Positions 47,077 through 58,908 of a stretch of DNA of 64,000 bases are shown here, one piece after another. Within the stretch, counting starts at the first letter, position 1. Each line of letters starts with the position of its first letter. The notes beneath the pieces were generated by a model that had not been told where the DNA came from, did no database searches, and was given only the letters and a program-made list of their open reading frames with translations. The stretch is taken from contig NZ_JADCNH010000008.1 in NCBI RefSeq assembly GCF_018904615.1, positions 1-64,000 on the forward strand. The letters are read 5' to 3'. Both the position numbers and the translations under genes were made by a program. The stretch is from Verticiella alkaliphila (GTDB lineage: Bacteria > Pseudomonadota > Gammaproteobacteria > Burkholderiales > Burkholderiaceae_B).

Positions 47077-48030
47077 ATGGCACGTTGCACCCTGGCCGGC
47101 CTGACCCTGGCCTGCACCCTCGTTGCCGCCAGCGCCAGCGCTGCGGATTTTCCCCGGCAACCCATCCAGCTCGTGGTTGGCTATGGCCCAGGCGGCGGCA
47201 CCGACATGTGCGCGCGAGCGCTCGGCCAGCACGTGGCCGAGGCGTTGGGACACAGCGTGGTGATCGAGAATCGGCCTGGCGCCGGCTCGTCGCTGTCCAT
47301 CGCCTACGTGGCGCGGCAGAACGCCGATGGCCACACGCTCGCGACGTTCTCGACGGGCGCCCTGATGAATCAGCTCCTACCCGTGGAGACCGGCTATGAC
47401 GTCTCGACGGACCTGACCGCCATTGCCCAGGTGGCGCAATACCAGATGGGCCTGCTCGTGCGTGCCGACTCACCCTTTCAGCGCATCGAGGATGTCATCG
47501 CGGCCGCCAAGGCCGATCCCCAGGCGATCAGCTACAGCACCGCAGGGCCTGGCACGCCGCAACACCTCACGATGGAACGCCTGGGACGGATGGCGGACGT
47601 GCGCTGGACGCACGTGCCCTACAAGAGCGGGCCCGAGACCATTCTTGCGCTCATGCGCGGCGACGTTCAGGTGATGTCACAGACTGCCGAGTGGGTGCCC
47701 TACGTGCGTGACGGGCGGCTGCGGCTGCTCGCCACCTACGGCGATGCACGCATGGACGGCTTTGAGGCAGCGCCGACACTGCGCGAAGCCGGCTATGACC
47801 TCGTCGCGCCCAGCATTCTCGGCGTGGTCGGCCCGCGCGACCTGCCGCCGGGCGTGGTATCGACACTTGCTGCAGCCTTCGAGGGCGGCATGCGCACGCC
47901 ACAGTTCGCGCAATGCGCTGATCAGTTCGGCCTCAAGCCCGACTTCAAGGGGCCTGAAGCCTTCAAGACGCATCTGGCGGACACGCTGCAGACGTGGGCG
48001 CCCGTCGTGCGCGACATCGGACTGAACTGA
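47077..48030 (+). CDS. Bug/TctC-family periplasmic solute receptor
   Basis: The 317-residue protein has a signal peptide (LACTLVAASASAADF), the family start FPRQPIQLVVGYGPGGGTDMCAR, ENRPGAGSSLSIAYVAR and VPYKSGPETILALM, a pattern nearly the same as the other Bug proteins here. AGGAGA precedes the ATG by seven bases. It stands alone between dbpA and the convergent peptidase, so its ligand cannot be inferred. Confidence 0.92.
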   Translation: MARCTLAGLTLACTLVAASASAADFPRQPIQLVVGYGPGGGTDMCARALGQHVAEALGHSVVIENRPGAGSSLSIAYVARQNADGHTLATFSTGALMNQLLPVETGYDVSTDLTAIAQVAQYQMGLLVRADSPFQRIEDVIAAAKADPQAISYSTAGPGTPQHLTMERLGRMADVRWTHVPYKSGPETILALMRGDVQVMSQTAEWVPYVRDGRLRLLATYGDARMDGFEAAPTLREAGYDLVAPSILGVVGPRDLPPGVVSTLAAAFEGGMRTPQFAQCADQFGLKPDFKGPEAFKTHLADTLQTWAPVVRDIGLN

Positions 48031-48062
48031 CAGGCAGCGGCGTGCACGCCGCCGCTGCGCGA

Positions 48063-49193
48063 TCAGGCGACGTGCTTGAGCAGCAGGCGCCAGAACGCCA
48101 GGCGCTGCGGCAGCGTCTCGACGATCACGTGTTCCCACAGGGTGTGGGCACCGTCCCCTTCCGCGCCCAGACCGTCCAGGGTGGGCACACCCAGGGCGGC
48201 GACGAAGTTGGCGTCGCTGCCGCCGCCTGTCATCGGCGCTTCTTCCAGCGTGAACCCGGCCTGCGTTGCCAGTGCCTGCACCTGCGCCAGCAGCGCGCCG
48301 GTGGCGTCCGTGCGCGGCATCGGCGGGCGGTTCAGGCGCGCATCGATCTCCAGGCGGACATCCGGATCCTTCGGTTGCAGGGCCTGGATGCGTGCGAGCA
48401 GGGCTTCGCCGGCTTCCGGCGTGGGCACACGAAAGTCGACGACCGCGCGCGCCGTGCCCGGCACCACATTGACGGTCGTGCCGCCTTCGATCGTGCCCAC
48501 GCTCACCGTCACGCCGGCCGCATAGTCGGTCATGGCCTCCAGTGCCAGTACCTGATGCGCGAGCTCACGGATCGCGCTGCGACCCTTCTCGTGGGCCACG
48601 CCGGCGTGAGCCGGGCGACCATGCGCGGTGATCCACACGTGGCCGGTGCCCTTGCGCGCCGTCACGCAACGTCCGCCATTGGCGCGCGCCGGTTCGCACA
48701 CCAGCGAGTAGCGCGCCCGCTTCGCCCAGGACTCGATCAGTGGGCGCGACCAGGGGCTGCCGATCTCCTCGTCCGGCACCAGCAGGAAATCCACCGGCAG
48801 CGCCGTATCGCCCGGCTGCGTCAGGCCTTGCAGGGCTTTCAGCGCCAGATAGGTGCCCGCCTTCATGTCGTAGGTGCCGGGGCCGTAGAGCTTGCCGTCC
48901 TCGATGCGCAGCGCGTTCTGCGTGAGCGTGCCCACGGCGTGCACCGTGTCGTAGTGCGCGAGCAGCAGCAGGCCCGGGCGCTCGTCATCACTGGCGCGGT
49001 TGGACAACACCAGCGCGGGGCCGGTCTGCTCGCCCAGCTCGGTCACGGTCACGCGCAAGCCCGCGGCGCGAGCCTGCGTGGCGATGAGCTCGGCCATGGT
49101 GCGCAGCGTGGCAGGGTCGTGCGAGGGGGATTCGCAACGCACCCATTCGCTGATGCCGTCGACGAGTGTCTGGGCGCTCTCGGGATGAGACAT
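48063..49193 (-). CDS. M20-family metallopeptidase (carboxypeptidase G2-like)
   Basis: The 376-residue zinc enzyme has the M20 motifs LLAHYDTVHAVGT, GPGTYDMKAG (metal Asp), LVPDEEIGSPWS with the catalytic Glu pair, the dimerisation-domain GRPAHAGVAHEKGRSAI, TGGGSDANF and DGLGAEGDGAHT with the metal His. It most resembles glutamate carboxypeptidase/CPG2-like or ArgE/DapE relatives, cleaving acyl or peptidyl amide bonds. No signal peptide, so it is cytoplasmic. It follows dppF by 80 bases at the end of the peptide ABC operon, where it can digest the imported compound. Confidence 0.88.
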   Translation of the reverse strand: MSHPESAQTLVDGISEWVRCESPSHDPATLRTMAELIATQARAAGLRVTVTELGEQTGPALVLSNRASDDERPGLLLLAHYDTVHAVGTLTQNALRIEDGKLYGPGTYDMKAGTYLALKALQGLTQPGDTALPVDFLLVPDEEIGSPWSRPLIESWAKRARYSLVCEPARANGGRCVTARKGTGHVWITAHGRPAHAGVAHEKGRSAIRELAHQVLALEAMTDYAAGVTVSVGTIEGGTTVNVVPGTARAVVDFRVPTPEAGEALLARIQALQPKDPDVRLEIDARLNRPPMPRTDATGALLAQVQALATQAGFTLEEAPMTGGGSDANFVAALGVPTLDGLGAEGDGAHTLWEHVIVETLPQRLAFWRLLLKHVA

Positions 49194-49273
49194 GCAGGGT
49201 TCTCCAGGAAGATAGGGACGCGCGGGGCAACCCGGGCCGTGATGGCCCGGGGATATCCCCGCGGGAATAGGAA

Positions 49274-50304
<1,031 letters not shown>

Positions 50305-50307
50305 GGC

Positions 50308-51339
50308 TTATACACTCCTCGCGACGGGCGGCAACGTGCCGGCCGTCACGCTCGCGGCCACCTCGGCGGCCAGCGGAAAGAAACAGCGATAGCTGCGCCC
50401 GTCCTCGCTCACGGGCTCGGGCGACTGCTCGGCGCAGCGCGCCTGGGCACGCGGGCAGCGGGGCCGGAAGGCACAGCCCGCCTCGCGCCCGGCCAGGCTG
50501 GGCGCCATGCCATCGATCTGCGACAGGCGCTCACCCGGCTCGGCCGTGGCGGGCATGGAATCGAGCAGGCCCCGCGTGTAGGGATGACGCGGCGCACTCA
50601 GCACCTCCTCCACCGTCCCCGTCTCGACGATGCGTCCGGCATACATCACGGCCACGCGGTCGGCGAGCTCAGCCACCACCCCCAGGTCGTGGGTGATCCA
50701 GATGAGTGCCGTGCCATGCGCGCGGCACAGACGCTGCATCTGATACAGGATCTGGCCCTGGATCGTCACGTCCAGCGCCGTGGTGGGCTCGTCGGCGATG
50801 ATCAGCCGAGGCTGGTTGAGCATGGCGATGGCGATCGCCACGCGCTGGCGCATGCCGCCCGAGAACTCGTGCGGATAGGCCTTCAGCCGGCTCTCGGGCG
50901 AGGGAATCCCCACCATCGCCAGCGCCTCACAGCAGCGCGCATCGGCGTCAGCGCGCGAGGTGCGCGGGAAATGCGTGAAGATCGCCTCGCGCATCTGCTC
51001 ACCCACGGTCAACACCGGATTGAGCGTCATCAGCGGATCCTGGAAGATCATCGCGATGTCGTTGCCGCGCAGCGCCCGCAGGTCCGTCTCGGACATGCCG
51101 CGAAGTTCGCGGCCATCGAAACGGATCTGGCCTTCGACCACTTCGCCCGGCGGATCGATGAGTCCGATCAGCGAGAAGCCGGTGACGGACTTGCCCGAGC
51201 CGGATTCGCCGACCAGGCCCACGATCTCGCCACGGCGCACCTGCAGATCGACGCCGTCGACCGCAGGCCAGGCGCCTTCGCGGGTGTGAAAGGCCGTGCG
51301 CAGGCCGCGCACGTCCAGAAGAACGTCGGAGTCAGTCAT
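50308..51339 (-). CDS. dppD: Peptide ABC transporter ATPase (DppD/OppD-like)
   Basis: The 343-residue ATPase has Walker [15 protein letters not shown], signature [14 protein letters not shown], Walker [14 protein letters not shown], and the C-terminal Cys cluster ([16 protein letters not shown]) typical of oligopeptide/dipeptide transport ATPases. It pairs with dppF to power dppB/dppC. Overlaps dppC by four bases (ATGA). Confidence 0.93.
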   Translation of the reverse strand: MTDSDVLLDVRGLRTAFHTREGAWPAVDGVDLQVRRGEIVGLVGESGSGKSVTGFSLIGLIDPPGEVVEGQIRFDGRELRGMSETDLRALRGNDIAMIFQDPLMTLNPVLTVGEQMREAIFTHFPRTSRADADARCCEALAMVGIPSPESRLKAYPHEFSGGMRQRVAIAIAMLNQPRLIIADEPTTALDVTIQGQILYQMQRLCRAHGTALIWITHDLGVVAELADRVAVMYAGRIVETGTVEEVLSAPRHPYTRGLLDSMPATAEPGERLSQIDGMAPSLAGREAGCAFRPRCPRAQARCAEQSPEPVSEDGRSYRCFFPLAAEVAASVTAGTLPPVARSV

Positions 51340-52250
51340 CGCGGATCCAGGGCAGCCCGCAGGCGGTCGCCGATGATGTTGATGGACAGGATGAGCAGCA
51401 GCAGTGCGATCCCCGGGAACATGCTGATCCAGTAGTCTCCGGACAACAGGTACTCGAAGCCGCTCGCGATCAGGAGGCCGAGCGAGGGCTCGGTGACGGG
51501 CACGCCCACACCGAGGAAGGACAGCGTGGCTTCGAGCACGATGGCGGTGGCGATCTGGATCGTGGCGAAGACGAGGATCGGGCTCATGCAGTTAGGCATC
51601 AGGTGACGCAGCATGATGCGCCAGGCCGGAAAGCCCAGGTTCTGCGCGGCCTCGATGTATTCCTTGCGCCGCTCCTGCAGGGCGCGCCCGCGCATGATGC
51701 GGGCGTAGTGCGCCCACTGGACCACCACGAGCGCGATCACCACCTTGTCCACGCCCCGCCCCATCACGGCGAGCAGCACCAGCGCCACGAGGATGGTCGG
51801 AAAGCCCAGGATGAAGTCGACGAGGCGCATGACGAGCGTATCGACCCAGCCGCCCTTGAAGGCGGCGAGCAGGCCGGCGATGCTGCCGATGAGCGTGGAA
51901 AGCGCGACTGCCCCCAGGCCCACCATCAGGCTGATGCGCAGGCCATAGAGGATGGCGCTCAGCATGTCGCGCCCCTGCTGGTCGGTACCCAGCCAGTAAC
52001 GGGTGCCGTCGAAGCTCTCGCCCCCAGGCGGCAGACGGCCGGCCATGATGTCCAGCGACATCAGGTCGTACGGATTCTGCGGCGCGAAGAACGGTGCGAT
52101 GAGGATGAAGCCCAGCAGCAGGGCCAGCGCGATGAGCGAGCCCTTCACGCTCGGGCGTGCGTTGATCTTGCGCAGGATGCGCCGGCGTTGCGGCGTGTCC
52201 TGCAGCGGCGGGCGCGTGGGCACCCGGTCAGTGCGGATCGGTTCTGCCAT
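51336..52250 (-). CDS. dppC: Peptide ABC transporter permease (DppC/OppC-like)
   Basis: The 304-residue inner-membrane protein has six membrane helices, an N-terminal cytoplasmic section (LRKINARPSVKGSLIALALLLGFILIAPFF), the DGTRYWLGTDQQGRDMLS motif of OppC-type permeases and the EAA loop EAAQNLGFPAWRIMLRHLMPN. Its start lies one base after the dppB stop. Confidence 0.94.
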   Translation of the reverse strand: MAEPIRTDRVPTRPPLQDTPQRRRILRKINARPSVKGSLIALALLLGFILIAPFFAPQNPYDLMSLDIMAGRLPPGGESFDGTRYWLGTDQQGRDMLSAILYGLRISLMVGLGAVALSTLIGSIAGLLAAFKGGWVDTLVMRLVDFILGFPTILVALVLLAVMGRGVDKVVIALVVVQWAHYARIMRGRALQERRKEYIEAAQNLGFPAWRIMLRHLMPNCMSPILVFATIQIATAIVLEATLSFLGVGVPVTEPSLGLLIASGFEYLLSGDYWISMFPGIALLLLILSINIIGDRLRAALDPR

Positions 52251-52251
52251 G

Positions 52252-53229
<978 letters not shown>

Positions 53230-53262
53230 AGCCTGTTCTCCCTGGAAGACCCGGTGACCGGA

Positions 53263-54882
53263 TTACTGCGCGGGGCGCAGGGCCGTGGCCATGGTGCGCT
53301 GATCCGCCCGGCCTTCGTAGACCAGGCCCTTGCGGAACGCCCACAGACCGCTTTCGAAGTGCAGGGGCACGTTGGGCATTTCATCCAGCGCGATCGTCAG
53401 CACGCGGCGCAGCAGTTCCGTGCGCTTGGCGTCGTCCACCGTGCGGATCGCCTCGATGAAGGTCTCGTCGAGCTCGGGGTTGCTGTAGGCGCCGTAGTTG
53501 CTGCTGCCCAGGCCGAGGTCCTGGCGCGTCGTCGTCGTCCAGTACTGGATGAAGTTGCTGGCCTCACCCGTCTCCGAACCCCAGCCACCCAGCGAGGCGC
53601 TGAATTCGCGCTTGGCGCGACGCGGGAAGTACACCGAACGCGTCATCGTGTCGACGCGCGTGCGGATGCCGACGCGGGTCAGGTACTGCGCCACGGCCTG
53701 CGTCACTTGAGCGTCGTTGATGTAGCGATCGTTGGTGGCCGACAGCGTGAGCTCGAAGCCATCCGGATAGCCGGCTTCGGCCAGTAGTGCCTTGGCAGCG
53801 GCGGGGTCATACTTCAGCTCGGGCGGATTCTCCAGCGTGCCGAACATGCCATCGGGCAGGAACTGGTAGGCCGGCGTGGCCACGCCGTCCATGATGCGCT
53901 CGACGATGGCCTTGCGGTCGATGGCCATCGAGATGGCGCGGCGCACGCGCACGTCCTGCAGCGGGTTGTCGCCCTTGGCAGACTTCACCATGGGGCTTTG
54001 CTCGCGGCCGGCGTCGAGCTGGAAGAACATGACGCGCACGGACGGCTTGATCTCATGACCGAAGCCGCCGGCCTTGATGCGCGGCAGATCGCGCGCGGCC
54101 GGGTTCTCGATGATATCGAAGTCACCGGCGAGCAGACCCGTCAGGCGCGGGCCGGCCGCGGGCACGGCCACCATGCGCACGCTCTCCCAGTGCGGCTTCT
54201 CGCCCCAGTAGTCATCGTTGCGGGTGAGCTCGATGCCCGTGCCCTTCACGTAGGACTTCATGACGTAGGGGCCCGTGCCGATGGCCGACTTGCCGTTGTT
54301 GAAGTCGTTCACGTTGGGCCAGGCACCGGTGACGCCGCAGCCTTCCTTGGGCGTGTACTCGAGCTTGCCGTGTTCGGCGATGCCGTTCCAGATCACCGGC
54401 ACGCGGGCCAGTTCGTTGGGCAGCACGGGATACGGCGTGGCCGTGATGAGACGCACGGTCTGGGCATCAGGCACTTCGACCTTCACGATGCGGCGCGCCA
54501 CGTTCGAGAAGCCCGAGCTCAGCGAGGTCTCGTTGTTCAGCACGCGGCACAGCGTGAAGACCACGTCGTCCGGGCCGAAGGGCTCGCCGTTGGAGAAGCG
54601 CACGCCCTCGCGCAGCTTGAACTCCCAGGTCAGGTCGTCCACGGCCGACCACGAGGCAGCGAGACGCGGCTCGAGCTGCATGTCGGGGTTCATGCCGACG
54701 AGCGGCTCGAAGATGTGGCTGGCCAGCGCCTCGTTCGGCGTGCCCTGGTGATAGTGCGGATCGGCGGCAGTGGGCTCGGAGGCAAGACCCATGCGCAGCG
54801 ACTCGGCATGGGCGGCGCCGGCGGCGGCCAGACAGCCCAGGCTGCAGATCAGCCGGGCGAGAATCGACAGACGGACAGACAT
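53263..54882 (-). CDS. dppA: Peptide ABC transporter, substrate-binding protein
   Basis: The 539-residue SBP_bac_5-family receptor has a signal peptide (LARLICSLGCLAAAGAAHA) and motifs ASHIFEPLVGMNPDMQLEPRLAASWSAVDDL and the FKLREGVRFSNGEPFGPDDVVFT segment of dipeptide/oligopeptide/glutathione-type receptors. The start at 54882 is set by the signal peptide; the long open frame above it is the shadow of the divergent LysR gene. First gene of the operon, 114 bases from that LysR gene. The peptide-like ligand is unknown. Confidence 0.93.
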   Translation of the reverse strand: MSVRLSILARLICSLGCLAAAGAAHAESLRMGLASEPTAADPHYHQGTPNEALASHIFEPLVGMNPDMQLEPRLAASWSAVDDLTWEFKLREGVRFSNGEPFGPDDVVFTLCRVLNNETSLSSGFSNVARRIVKVEVPDAQTVRLITATPYPVLPNELARVPVIWNGIAEHGKLEYTPKEGCGVTGAWPNVNDFNNGKSAIGTGPYVMKSYVKGTGIELTRNDDYWGEKPHWESVRMVAVPAAGPRLTGLLAGDFDIIENPAARDLPRIKAGGFGHEIKPSVRVMFFQLDAGREQSPMVKSAKGDNPLQDVRVRRAISMAIDRKAIVERIMDGVATPAYQFLPDGMFGTLENPPELKYDPAAAKALLAEAGYPDGFELTLSATNDRYINDAQVTQAVAQYLTRVGIRTRVDTMTRSVYFPRRAKREFSASLGGWGSETGEASNFIQYWTTTTRQDLGLGSSNYGAYSNPELDETFIEAIRTVDDAKRTELLRRVLTIALDEMPNVPLHFESGLWAFRKGLVYEGRADQRTMATALRPAQ

Positions 54883-54926
54883 GATGCGAGATTCCTGGTG
54901 CGGGAAAGCGGCAAATTCTAGTGACG

Positions 54927-54982
54927 TGAGATTTCTCAAACAATTACAATCTTTCGCAGCTGCTTTGCCAATTTTAGAAATT
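54927..54982. promoter_or_regulatory. Two dyads between dppA and LysR
   Basis: TGAGATTTCTCA (54927-54938) and AATTTTAGAAATT (54970-54982) are palindromes in the short AT-rich divergent region. They fit the kind of sites LysR proteins use, but neither was compared with a known consensus beyond dyad symmetry. Confidence 0.45.
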
Positions 54983-54996
54983 TCGGGTAAACCCTT

Positions 54997-55926
54997 ATGC
55001 TGAATCAGGCACTGCGCTACTTCCTGGAAGTGGCCAATACCGGCAGTCTCAGCGCGGCCTCGGTCAACCTTCACGTGGCGATTTCCGCCATCAGCCGGCA
55101 GATCGCCCGGCTCGAAGAAGACGTGGGCGCCCCGCTCTTCGAACGCGCTGCGCGCGGCATGACGCTCACCGAAGCCGGCCGCATGCTCCTGGCCCATGCA
55201 CGGCGCACGGCGCTCGAAACGCAATCGGTGCTCACTGCCATCGGCAATCTGGCCGGCATCCCCGGCAACCTGATTCGTGTGTCGTGTTCGCAGGGGTTGG
55301 CCAATGATCTGGTGCCCACGGAAGTGGCCCGCTTTCGCGACCGGCATCCCGATACGCGATTCGCGCTGTGGGTCGGCAAATCGTCGGTGGCCACGCAACT
55401 GGTGGCTGAAGGTGAGGCCGATGTCGCGGTCACCTTCAGCGTGGATCCGACACCCGGCATCCAGGTGAGGCACAGTGTGCAGTCCCCAGTCCACGCCGTG
55501 ATGGCAGCCGACCATCCGCTCGCCGCCCGCCCCAGCCTGAGCATGGACGACATCCAGCGCTATCCGCTCGCGCTCACGGACAAGGGCACCATGACGCGCA
55601 ACATGTACGACCATTCGCGCGGCATGGCCGGCGTCTATGTCGAAGCGGCTGTCACCAGCAACTACTCGGGCACGCTGCACGCCCTGGTGCGCGAGAGCCA
55701 CAGCATCCTGCTCGCGGGCTACGTGTCGATGGCCGGACGCCTTGCGCGCAACAACCTGGTGGCCCGCCCGTTGATCGACCCCGAGATGCAGTTTCGCAGC
55801 GTGCAGATCCAGGTGATGGCGGGCCGGCAGCTGCCGGTGTTGATCGAATCGTTCATCGAGCGCTTGGCGCACGCCCTGGACGCGCTGCGCGAAGCCGAAC
55901 TGAAGCTGGGGATGGACACCCCCTGA
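54997..55926 (+). CDS. LysR-family transcriptional regulator
   Basis: The 309-residue protein opens MLNQALRYFLEVANTGSLSAASVNLHVAISAISRQIARLE, a typical winged helix, and continues with an effector domain (about residues 90-300; SVDPTPGIQVRHSVQSPVHAVM). It is divergent from the dpp operon and the likely regulator of peptide uptake and the M20 peptidase. A small inverted repeat follows its stop. Confidence 0.92.
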   Translation: MLNQALRYFLEVANTGSLSAASVNLHVAISAISRQIARLEEDVGAPLFERAARGMTLTEAGRMLLAHARRTALETQSVLTAIGNLAGIPGNLIRVSCSQGLANDLVPTEVARFRDRHPDTRFALWVGKSSVATQLVAEGEADVAVTFSVDPTPGIQVRHSVQSPVHAVMAADHPLAARPSLSMDDIQRYPLALTDKGTMTRNMYDHSRGMAGVYVEAAVTSNYSGTLHALVRESHSILLAGYVSMAGRLARNNLVARPLIDPEMQFRSVQIQVMAGRQLPVLIESFIERLAHALDALREAELKLGMDTP

Positions 55927-55929
55927 ACG

Positions 55930-55949
55930 CCATACGGTGAATCGTATGG
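55930..55949. repeat. Short inverted repeat after LysR
   Basis: CCATAC (55930-55935) and GTATGG (55944-55949) flank eight bases, just past the LysR stop and about 100 bases before the Bug gene. An operator or a weak 3'-end hairpin; no T-tract. Confidence 0.35.
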
Positions 55950-56047
55950 ATCAGACGAAAAACTCATTTTACGCCGCATGGGGTGGCCGAAATAATCGGA
56001 TGCAAAACCGATTCCTAGAAAGGCGTGACCCGCCTCGGAGACATCCC

Positions 56048-57043
56048 ATGACCGCATTCTCCCGTCGCCAGGCTTGCCTGGCTCTGGCAGCCAGTCTGGC
56101 CGCCCTTGCCTCCCCGGCGGCATTTGCCTCAGACGCCAGCGCTTTTCCGTCCAAACCCGTCACCATCATGACCGCGTTTGCCCCGGGCAGCGGCCCGGAC
56201 GCCGTGTTGCGCCTGGTTGCGGACAAACTCTCGCGCGATTGGAGCCAGCGCGTGTTGGTGGAGAACCGCCCGGGAGGCGGCGGCTTCATCGCCATCGAGG
56301 CCGCGCGCCGTGCCGCACCGGACGGCTACACCCTGCTGCAACTGGACAGCGAGCACCTGGGCGCCCTGCCCCACCTCTACAAGTCGCGCAATTTCGTGAC
56401 GCTGGATCATTTCGACCCCGTCGCCATCCTGTTCCGCACACCGTTCTTCATCGCCGTCCCGACGGATTCCGAGTTGAAGACCGTCGGTGACCTGGTCGCG
56501 AAGGCGCGCGCCAACCCGGGCAAGCTCAGCTATGGCTCGTGGGCGGTCGGCAGCCCGGGCCACCTGGGCGGCGAACAGCTCCAGTCACTGACGGGCGTGA
56601 AGATGGAGCACGTGCCCTACCGCGAGGTGAGCCAGCTCTATACCAACCTGTCCACCGGCGATCTGGACTGGGCCTACGGCACCCTGCCGTCCACGCAAAG
56701 CGTCTACCAGACCGGCAAGATCCGCTATATCGCCATTGCCGCGCCCGAGCGCCACCCGCAGCAGCCGGACGTGCCCACCGTGGCCGAGGCTGGCGGCCCG
56801 CAAGGTGTCTATGTGAACTCGTTCGTGTCGCTGGTCGCACCCAAGGGCGTGCCCGCCGACATCGCGGCCCGCATCAATGCGTCCGTCGCCAAGGCCGTGG
56901 CCGATCCGGAGATCCAGGCCCGCTACAAGACCTTCGCATTCGAAACGCTCAACTGGTCGCCCGAGGACATCCGCAAGCAGGCCCAGGTGAAGTACGACCA
57001 GTATGGCGAGCTGGTCACGAAGGCCGGCATTTCACTGGAGTGA
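56048..57043 (+). CDS. Bug/TctC-family periplasmic solute receptor
   Basis: The 331-residue protein has a signal sequence with a twin-arginine pair (FSRRQACLALAASLAAL), so Tat export is possible, followed by FPSKPVTIMTAFAPGSGPDAVLR, ENRPGGGGFIAIEAARRAAPDGYTLL and VPYREVSQLYTNL. It belongs to the Bug family of periplasmic carboxylate receptors. No membrane partner is nearby. The start at 56048 is fixed by the signal peptide; an upstream extension of 37 codons is not protein-like. Confidence 0.92.
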   Translation: MTAFSRRQACLALAASLAALASPAAFASDASAFPSKPVTIMTAFAPGSGPDAVLRLVADKLSRDWSQRVLVENRPGGGGFIAIEAARRAAPDGYTLLQLDSEHLGALPHLYKSRNFVTLDHFDPVAILFRTPFFIAVPTDSELKTVGDLVAKARANPGKLSYGSWAVGSPGHLGGEQLQSLTGVKMEHVPYREVSQLYTNLSTGDLDWAYGTLPSTQSVYQTGKIRYIAIAAPERHPQQPDVPTVAEAGGPQGVYVNSFVSLVAPKGVPADIAARINASVAKAVADPEIQARYKTFAFETLNWSPEDIRKQAQVKYDQYGELVTKAGISLE

Positions 57044-57140
57044 GGTGAATGGCGGGCGCCGCCTTGGGGGTGCCCGCTGCGTTGGCGGCGGCGCACGGCC
57101 TGGAACACATGCGGCACCGCCGTTTTCTGACGGCCAGGGC

Positions 57141-57193
57141 CTGAGCGTCAGTAGCTGAAGGTCAGTTGCTGAGCGTCAGTTGCTGAACGTGAG
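57141..57193. repeat. 14-base tandem repeat at the 3' end of the permease gene
   Basis: CTGAGCGTCAGTAG, CTGAAGGTCAGTTG, CTGAGCGTCAGTTG and a partial CTGAACGTGAG run without gaps. The last units contain the permease stop codon (57176-57178) and its final codons; each unit carries another TGA on the minus strand. It looks like a small tandem duplication of the gene's end. Confidence 0.8.
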
Positions 57194-58906
57194 CCGCAAC
57201 ACGGCCTTGCTGCCGCGCCGCGACACACTGGCGGCATCGGCCGATCGGCGCACCAGGTAGCCGGCCAGCGCGGCTTCGCTCAGGTCGTCCTCCAGCATCT
57301 GCTCCGCGTCCGGGCGTTTGTCGCTCAAGGTCAACACCTCGCCGTCATAGCTCAAGGTGACTGCGTACGTGTACTCGTCAAACGCGGTGTGGATGTCCAC
57401 CTCGCCCTGCACGTGTTCCTGCCCGGCCAGGATCTCGAAGGCCTGCCACGCGGCGAATTGCGCACGCCGGCCCACGTCGGGCGGCACGCCCCAAAGGCGC
57501 CCTTGCCGCTCCATGAAATCCATGACGTCGTCGAGCGACGTGCCCTGTGCGGAAAACGCCTCGTGCGCGCGCTGGCGCACGCCCAGTCGCACGATCAGCG
57601 ACAGCGTGACGGTGGTGGCCACGGCCAAGGCGAAGCCGGTGAAGGTGACGGCGGCGAACGCGGCTGGCAGCATGCTGACGTGCGCGTGCAGCAGTTCGTA
57701 GCTCACAAACACCACGAGACCTGCGCCCAGCGCGATGATGCGACGATTGTCGAGCATGCGCGAGGCGATGAGCTGCAAGCCGCTCATGAGCGTGAAGACG
57801 GACAGGAAGAGGAACAGCGCGCCCGTGACCTGCAGCGGCAGCGCCAGAAAGAGCGCCATGATCTTGGGCAGGAGGGCGAGCACCGCAAGCAGCCCCGCCA
57901 CCCAATAGGACAGCAGCCGGCTGGTGCAGCCCGAGGCCGCCGACAGCCCCACCGCCCCGCCGCTGGCCACCTGCGGCAGGCCATTGACCACCGCCCCGAA
58001 GAAAAGCCCCGTACCCTCGGCGCGCAGGCCACGCGCGATCGCCTTCAGATCTGGCCGCACCCAGTTGGCATCGTTGAAGCGCTGGGCCACCGTCTGCACG
58101 CCCATCGAGATGAGCGCCAGGATGAGACCAGTGACCGCATAGGGTCCGATGAGGCTCGCATCCCAGGCGAGCCCGAATACGGGCAGCGTGGGCAGGAACA
58201 CCCACGGGGCGGACGCGATGAGTGCCCACGCCTCCGGTGCGATCAGATCCAGGGACACGGCCGCAGCAAAGCCTGCGGCGAGCCCGATGACCGTGGCGAA
58301 CCACTTCACGTGACGGCGCCCCCAGACGTTGCACCCCACCATCGTGGCGAAGGCAATGAGGCCCACCAGGAGCTCCTCCCCCGTGGCAGGCTCGAATCCG
58401 GCATACGCAATGGCGTCGTTGAACGCCACCGCGATGCCCATCTTGCCCAGCCCGAGCCCAAGCAACAGGACACACAGCCCGGCCACCTCCACCGTGAACA
58501 CGCTGCGCAGGCGCTCCACGGCAAAGCTCGCCGCCCAGTGCACCAGCCCCATCACGACCACCATCGTGAACGCCCCCGCCGGGCCGCCCGGCCCGAGCAC
58601 GCCCAGCATCAAGGCGGGCAAGACGAGGGTCGACGCCTGTACGGGGTAGAAGAAACCCGACCCCACGAGCCCGCGCTGACGCGCCTGCACGACCAGCGTG
58701 ACCGCGCACAGCAACAGGCTTGCCGCCGCCAGCGAAAAGAACGTCGAGGCCGGCACCTGCGCCTGCCGCACGAAAAGGCTCGGCACCACCAGCAGCGCGG
58801 CCAGAAACGCCATCTGCTGGGCCGCGAGCGCCAGGGCGACCCGGGGCGGCGGCGCCTCGTCCCTGCCGAACTGGATGTTGGCGGGCTTTCGGGGCTTGTG
58901 TGCCAT
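57176..58906 (-). CDS. NCS2-fold permease with a C-terminal cytoplasmic domain
   Basis: The 576-residue protein has about 12-14 membrane helices in residues 20-440 and a cytoplasmic tail of about 130 residues. It is closest to the NCS2 nucleobase-permease family (FGRDEAPPPRVALALAAQQ at the start; ASGGAVGLSAASGCTSRLLSYW; QVTGALFLFLSVFTLMSGLQLIASRMLDNRRII), but the Glu/Gln residues that bind nucleobase in UraA appear replaced (VQTVAQRFND instead of VESIGD; SGG instead of a Q/E-N-x-G motif). The tail (EYTYAVTLSYDGEVLTLSDKRPD) resembles a GHKL/anti-sigma-type ATPase fold. Its start lies two bases after the carbonic anhydrase stop, so the two are one transcript. Confidence 0.82.
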   Translation of the reverse strand: MAHKPRKPANIQFGRDEAPPPRVALALAAQQMAFLAALLVVPSLFVRQAQVPASTFFSLAAASLLLCAVTLVVQARQRGLVGSGFFYPVQASTLVLPALMLGVLGPGGPAGAFTMVVVMGLVHWAASFAVERLRSVFTVEVAGLCVLLLGLGLGKMGIAVAFNDAIAYAGFEPATGEELLVGLIAFATMVGCNVWGRRHVKWFATVIGLAAGFAAAVSLDLIAPEAWALIASAPWVFLPTLPVFGLAWDASLIGPYAVTGLILALISMGVQTVAQRFNDANWVRPDLKAIARGLRAEGTGLFFGAVVNGLPQVASGGAVGLSAASGCTSRLLSYWVAGLLAVLALLPKIMALFLALPLQVTGALFLFLSVFTLMSGLQLIASRMLDNRRIIALGAGLVVFVSYELLHAHVSMLPAAFAAVTFTGFALAVATTVTLSLIVRLGVRQRAHEAFSAQGTSLDDVMDFMERQGRLWGVPPDVGRRAQFAAWQAFEILAGQEHVQGEVDIHTAFDEYTYAVTLSYDGEVLTLSDKRPDAEQMLEDDLSEAALAGYLVRRSADAASVSRRGSKAVLRLTFSN

Positions 58907-58908
58907 CG

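Noticed and set aside
54883-55872. Long N-terminal extension of the peptide-binding protein
   Set aside because: It is the antisense shadow of the LysR gene; the signal peptide begins at 54882.
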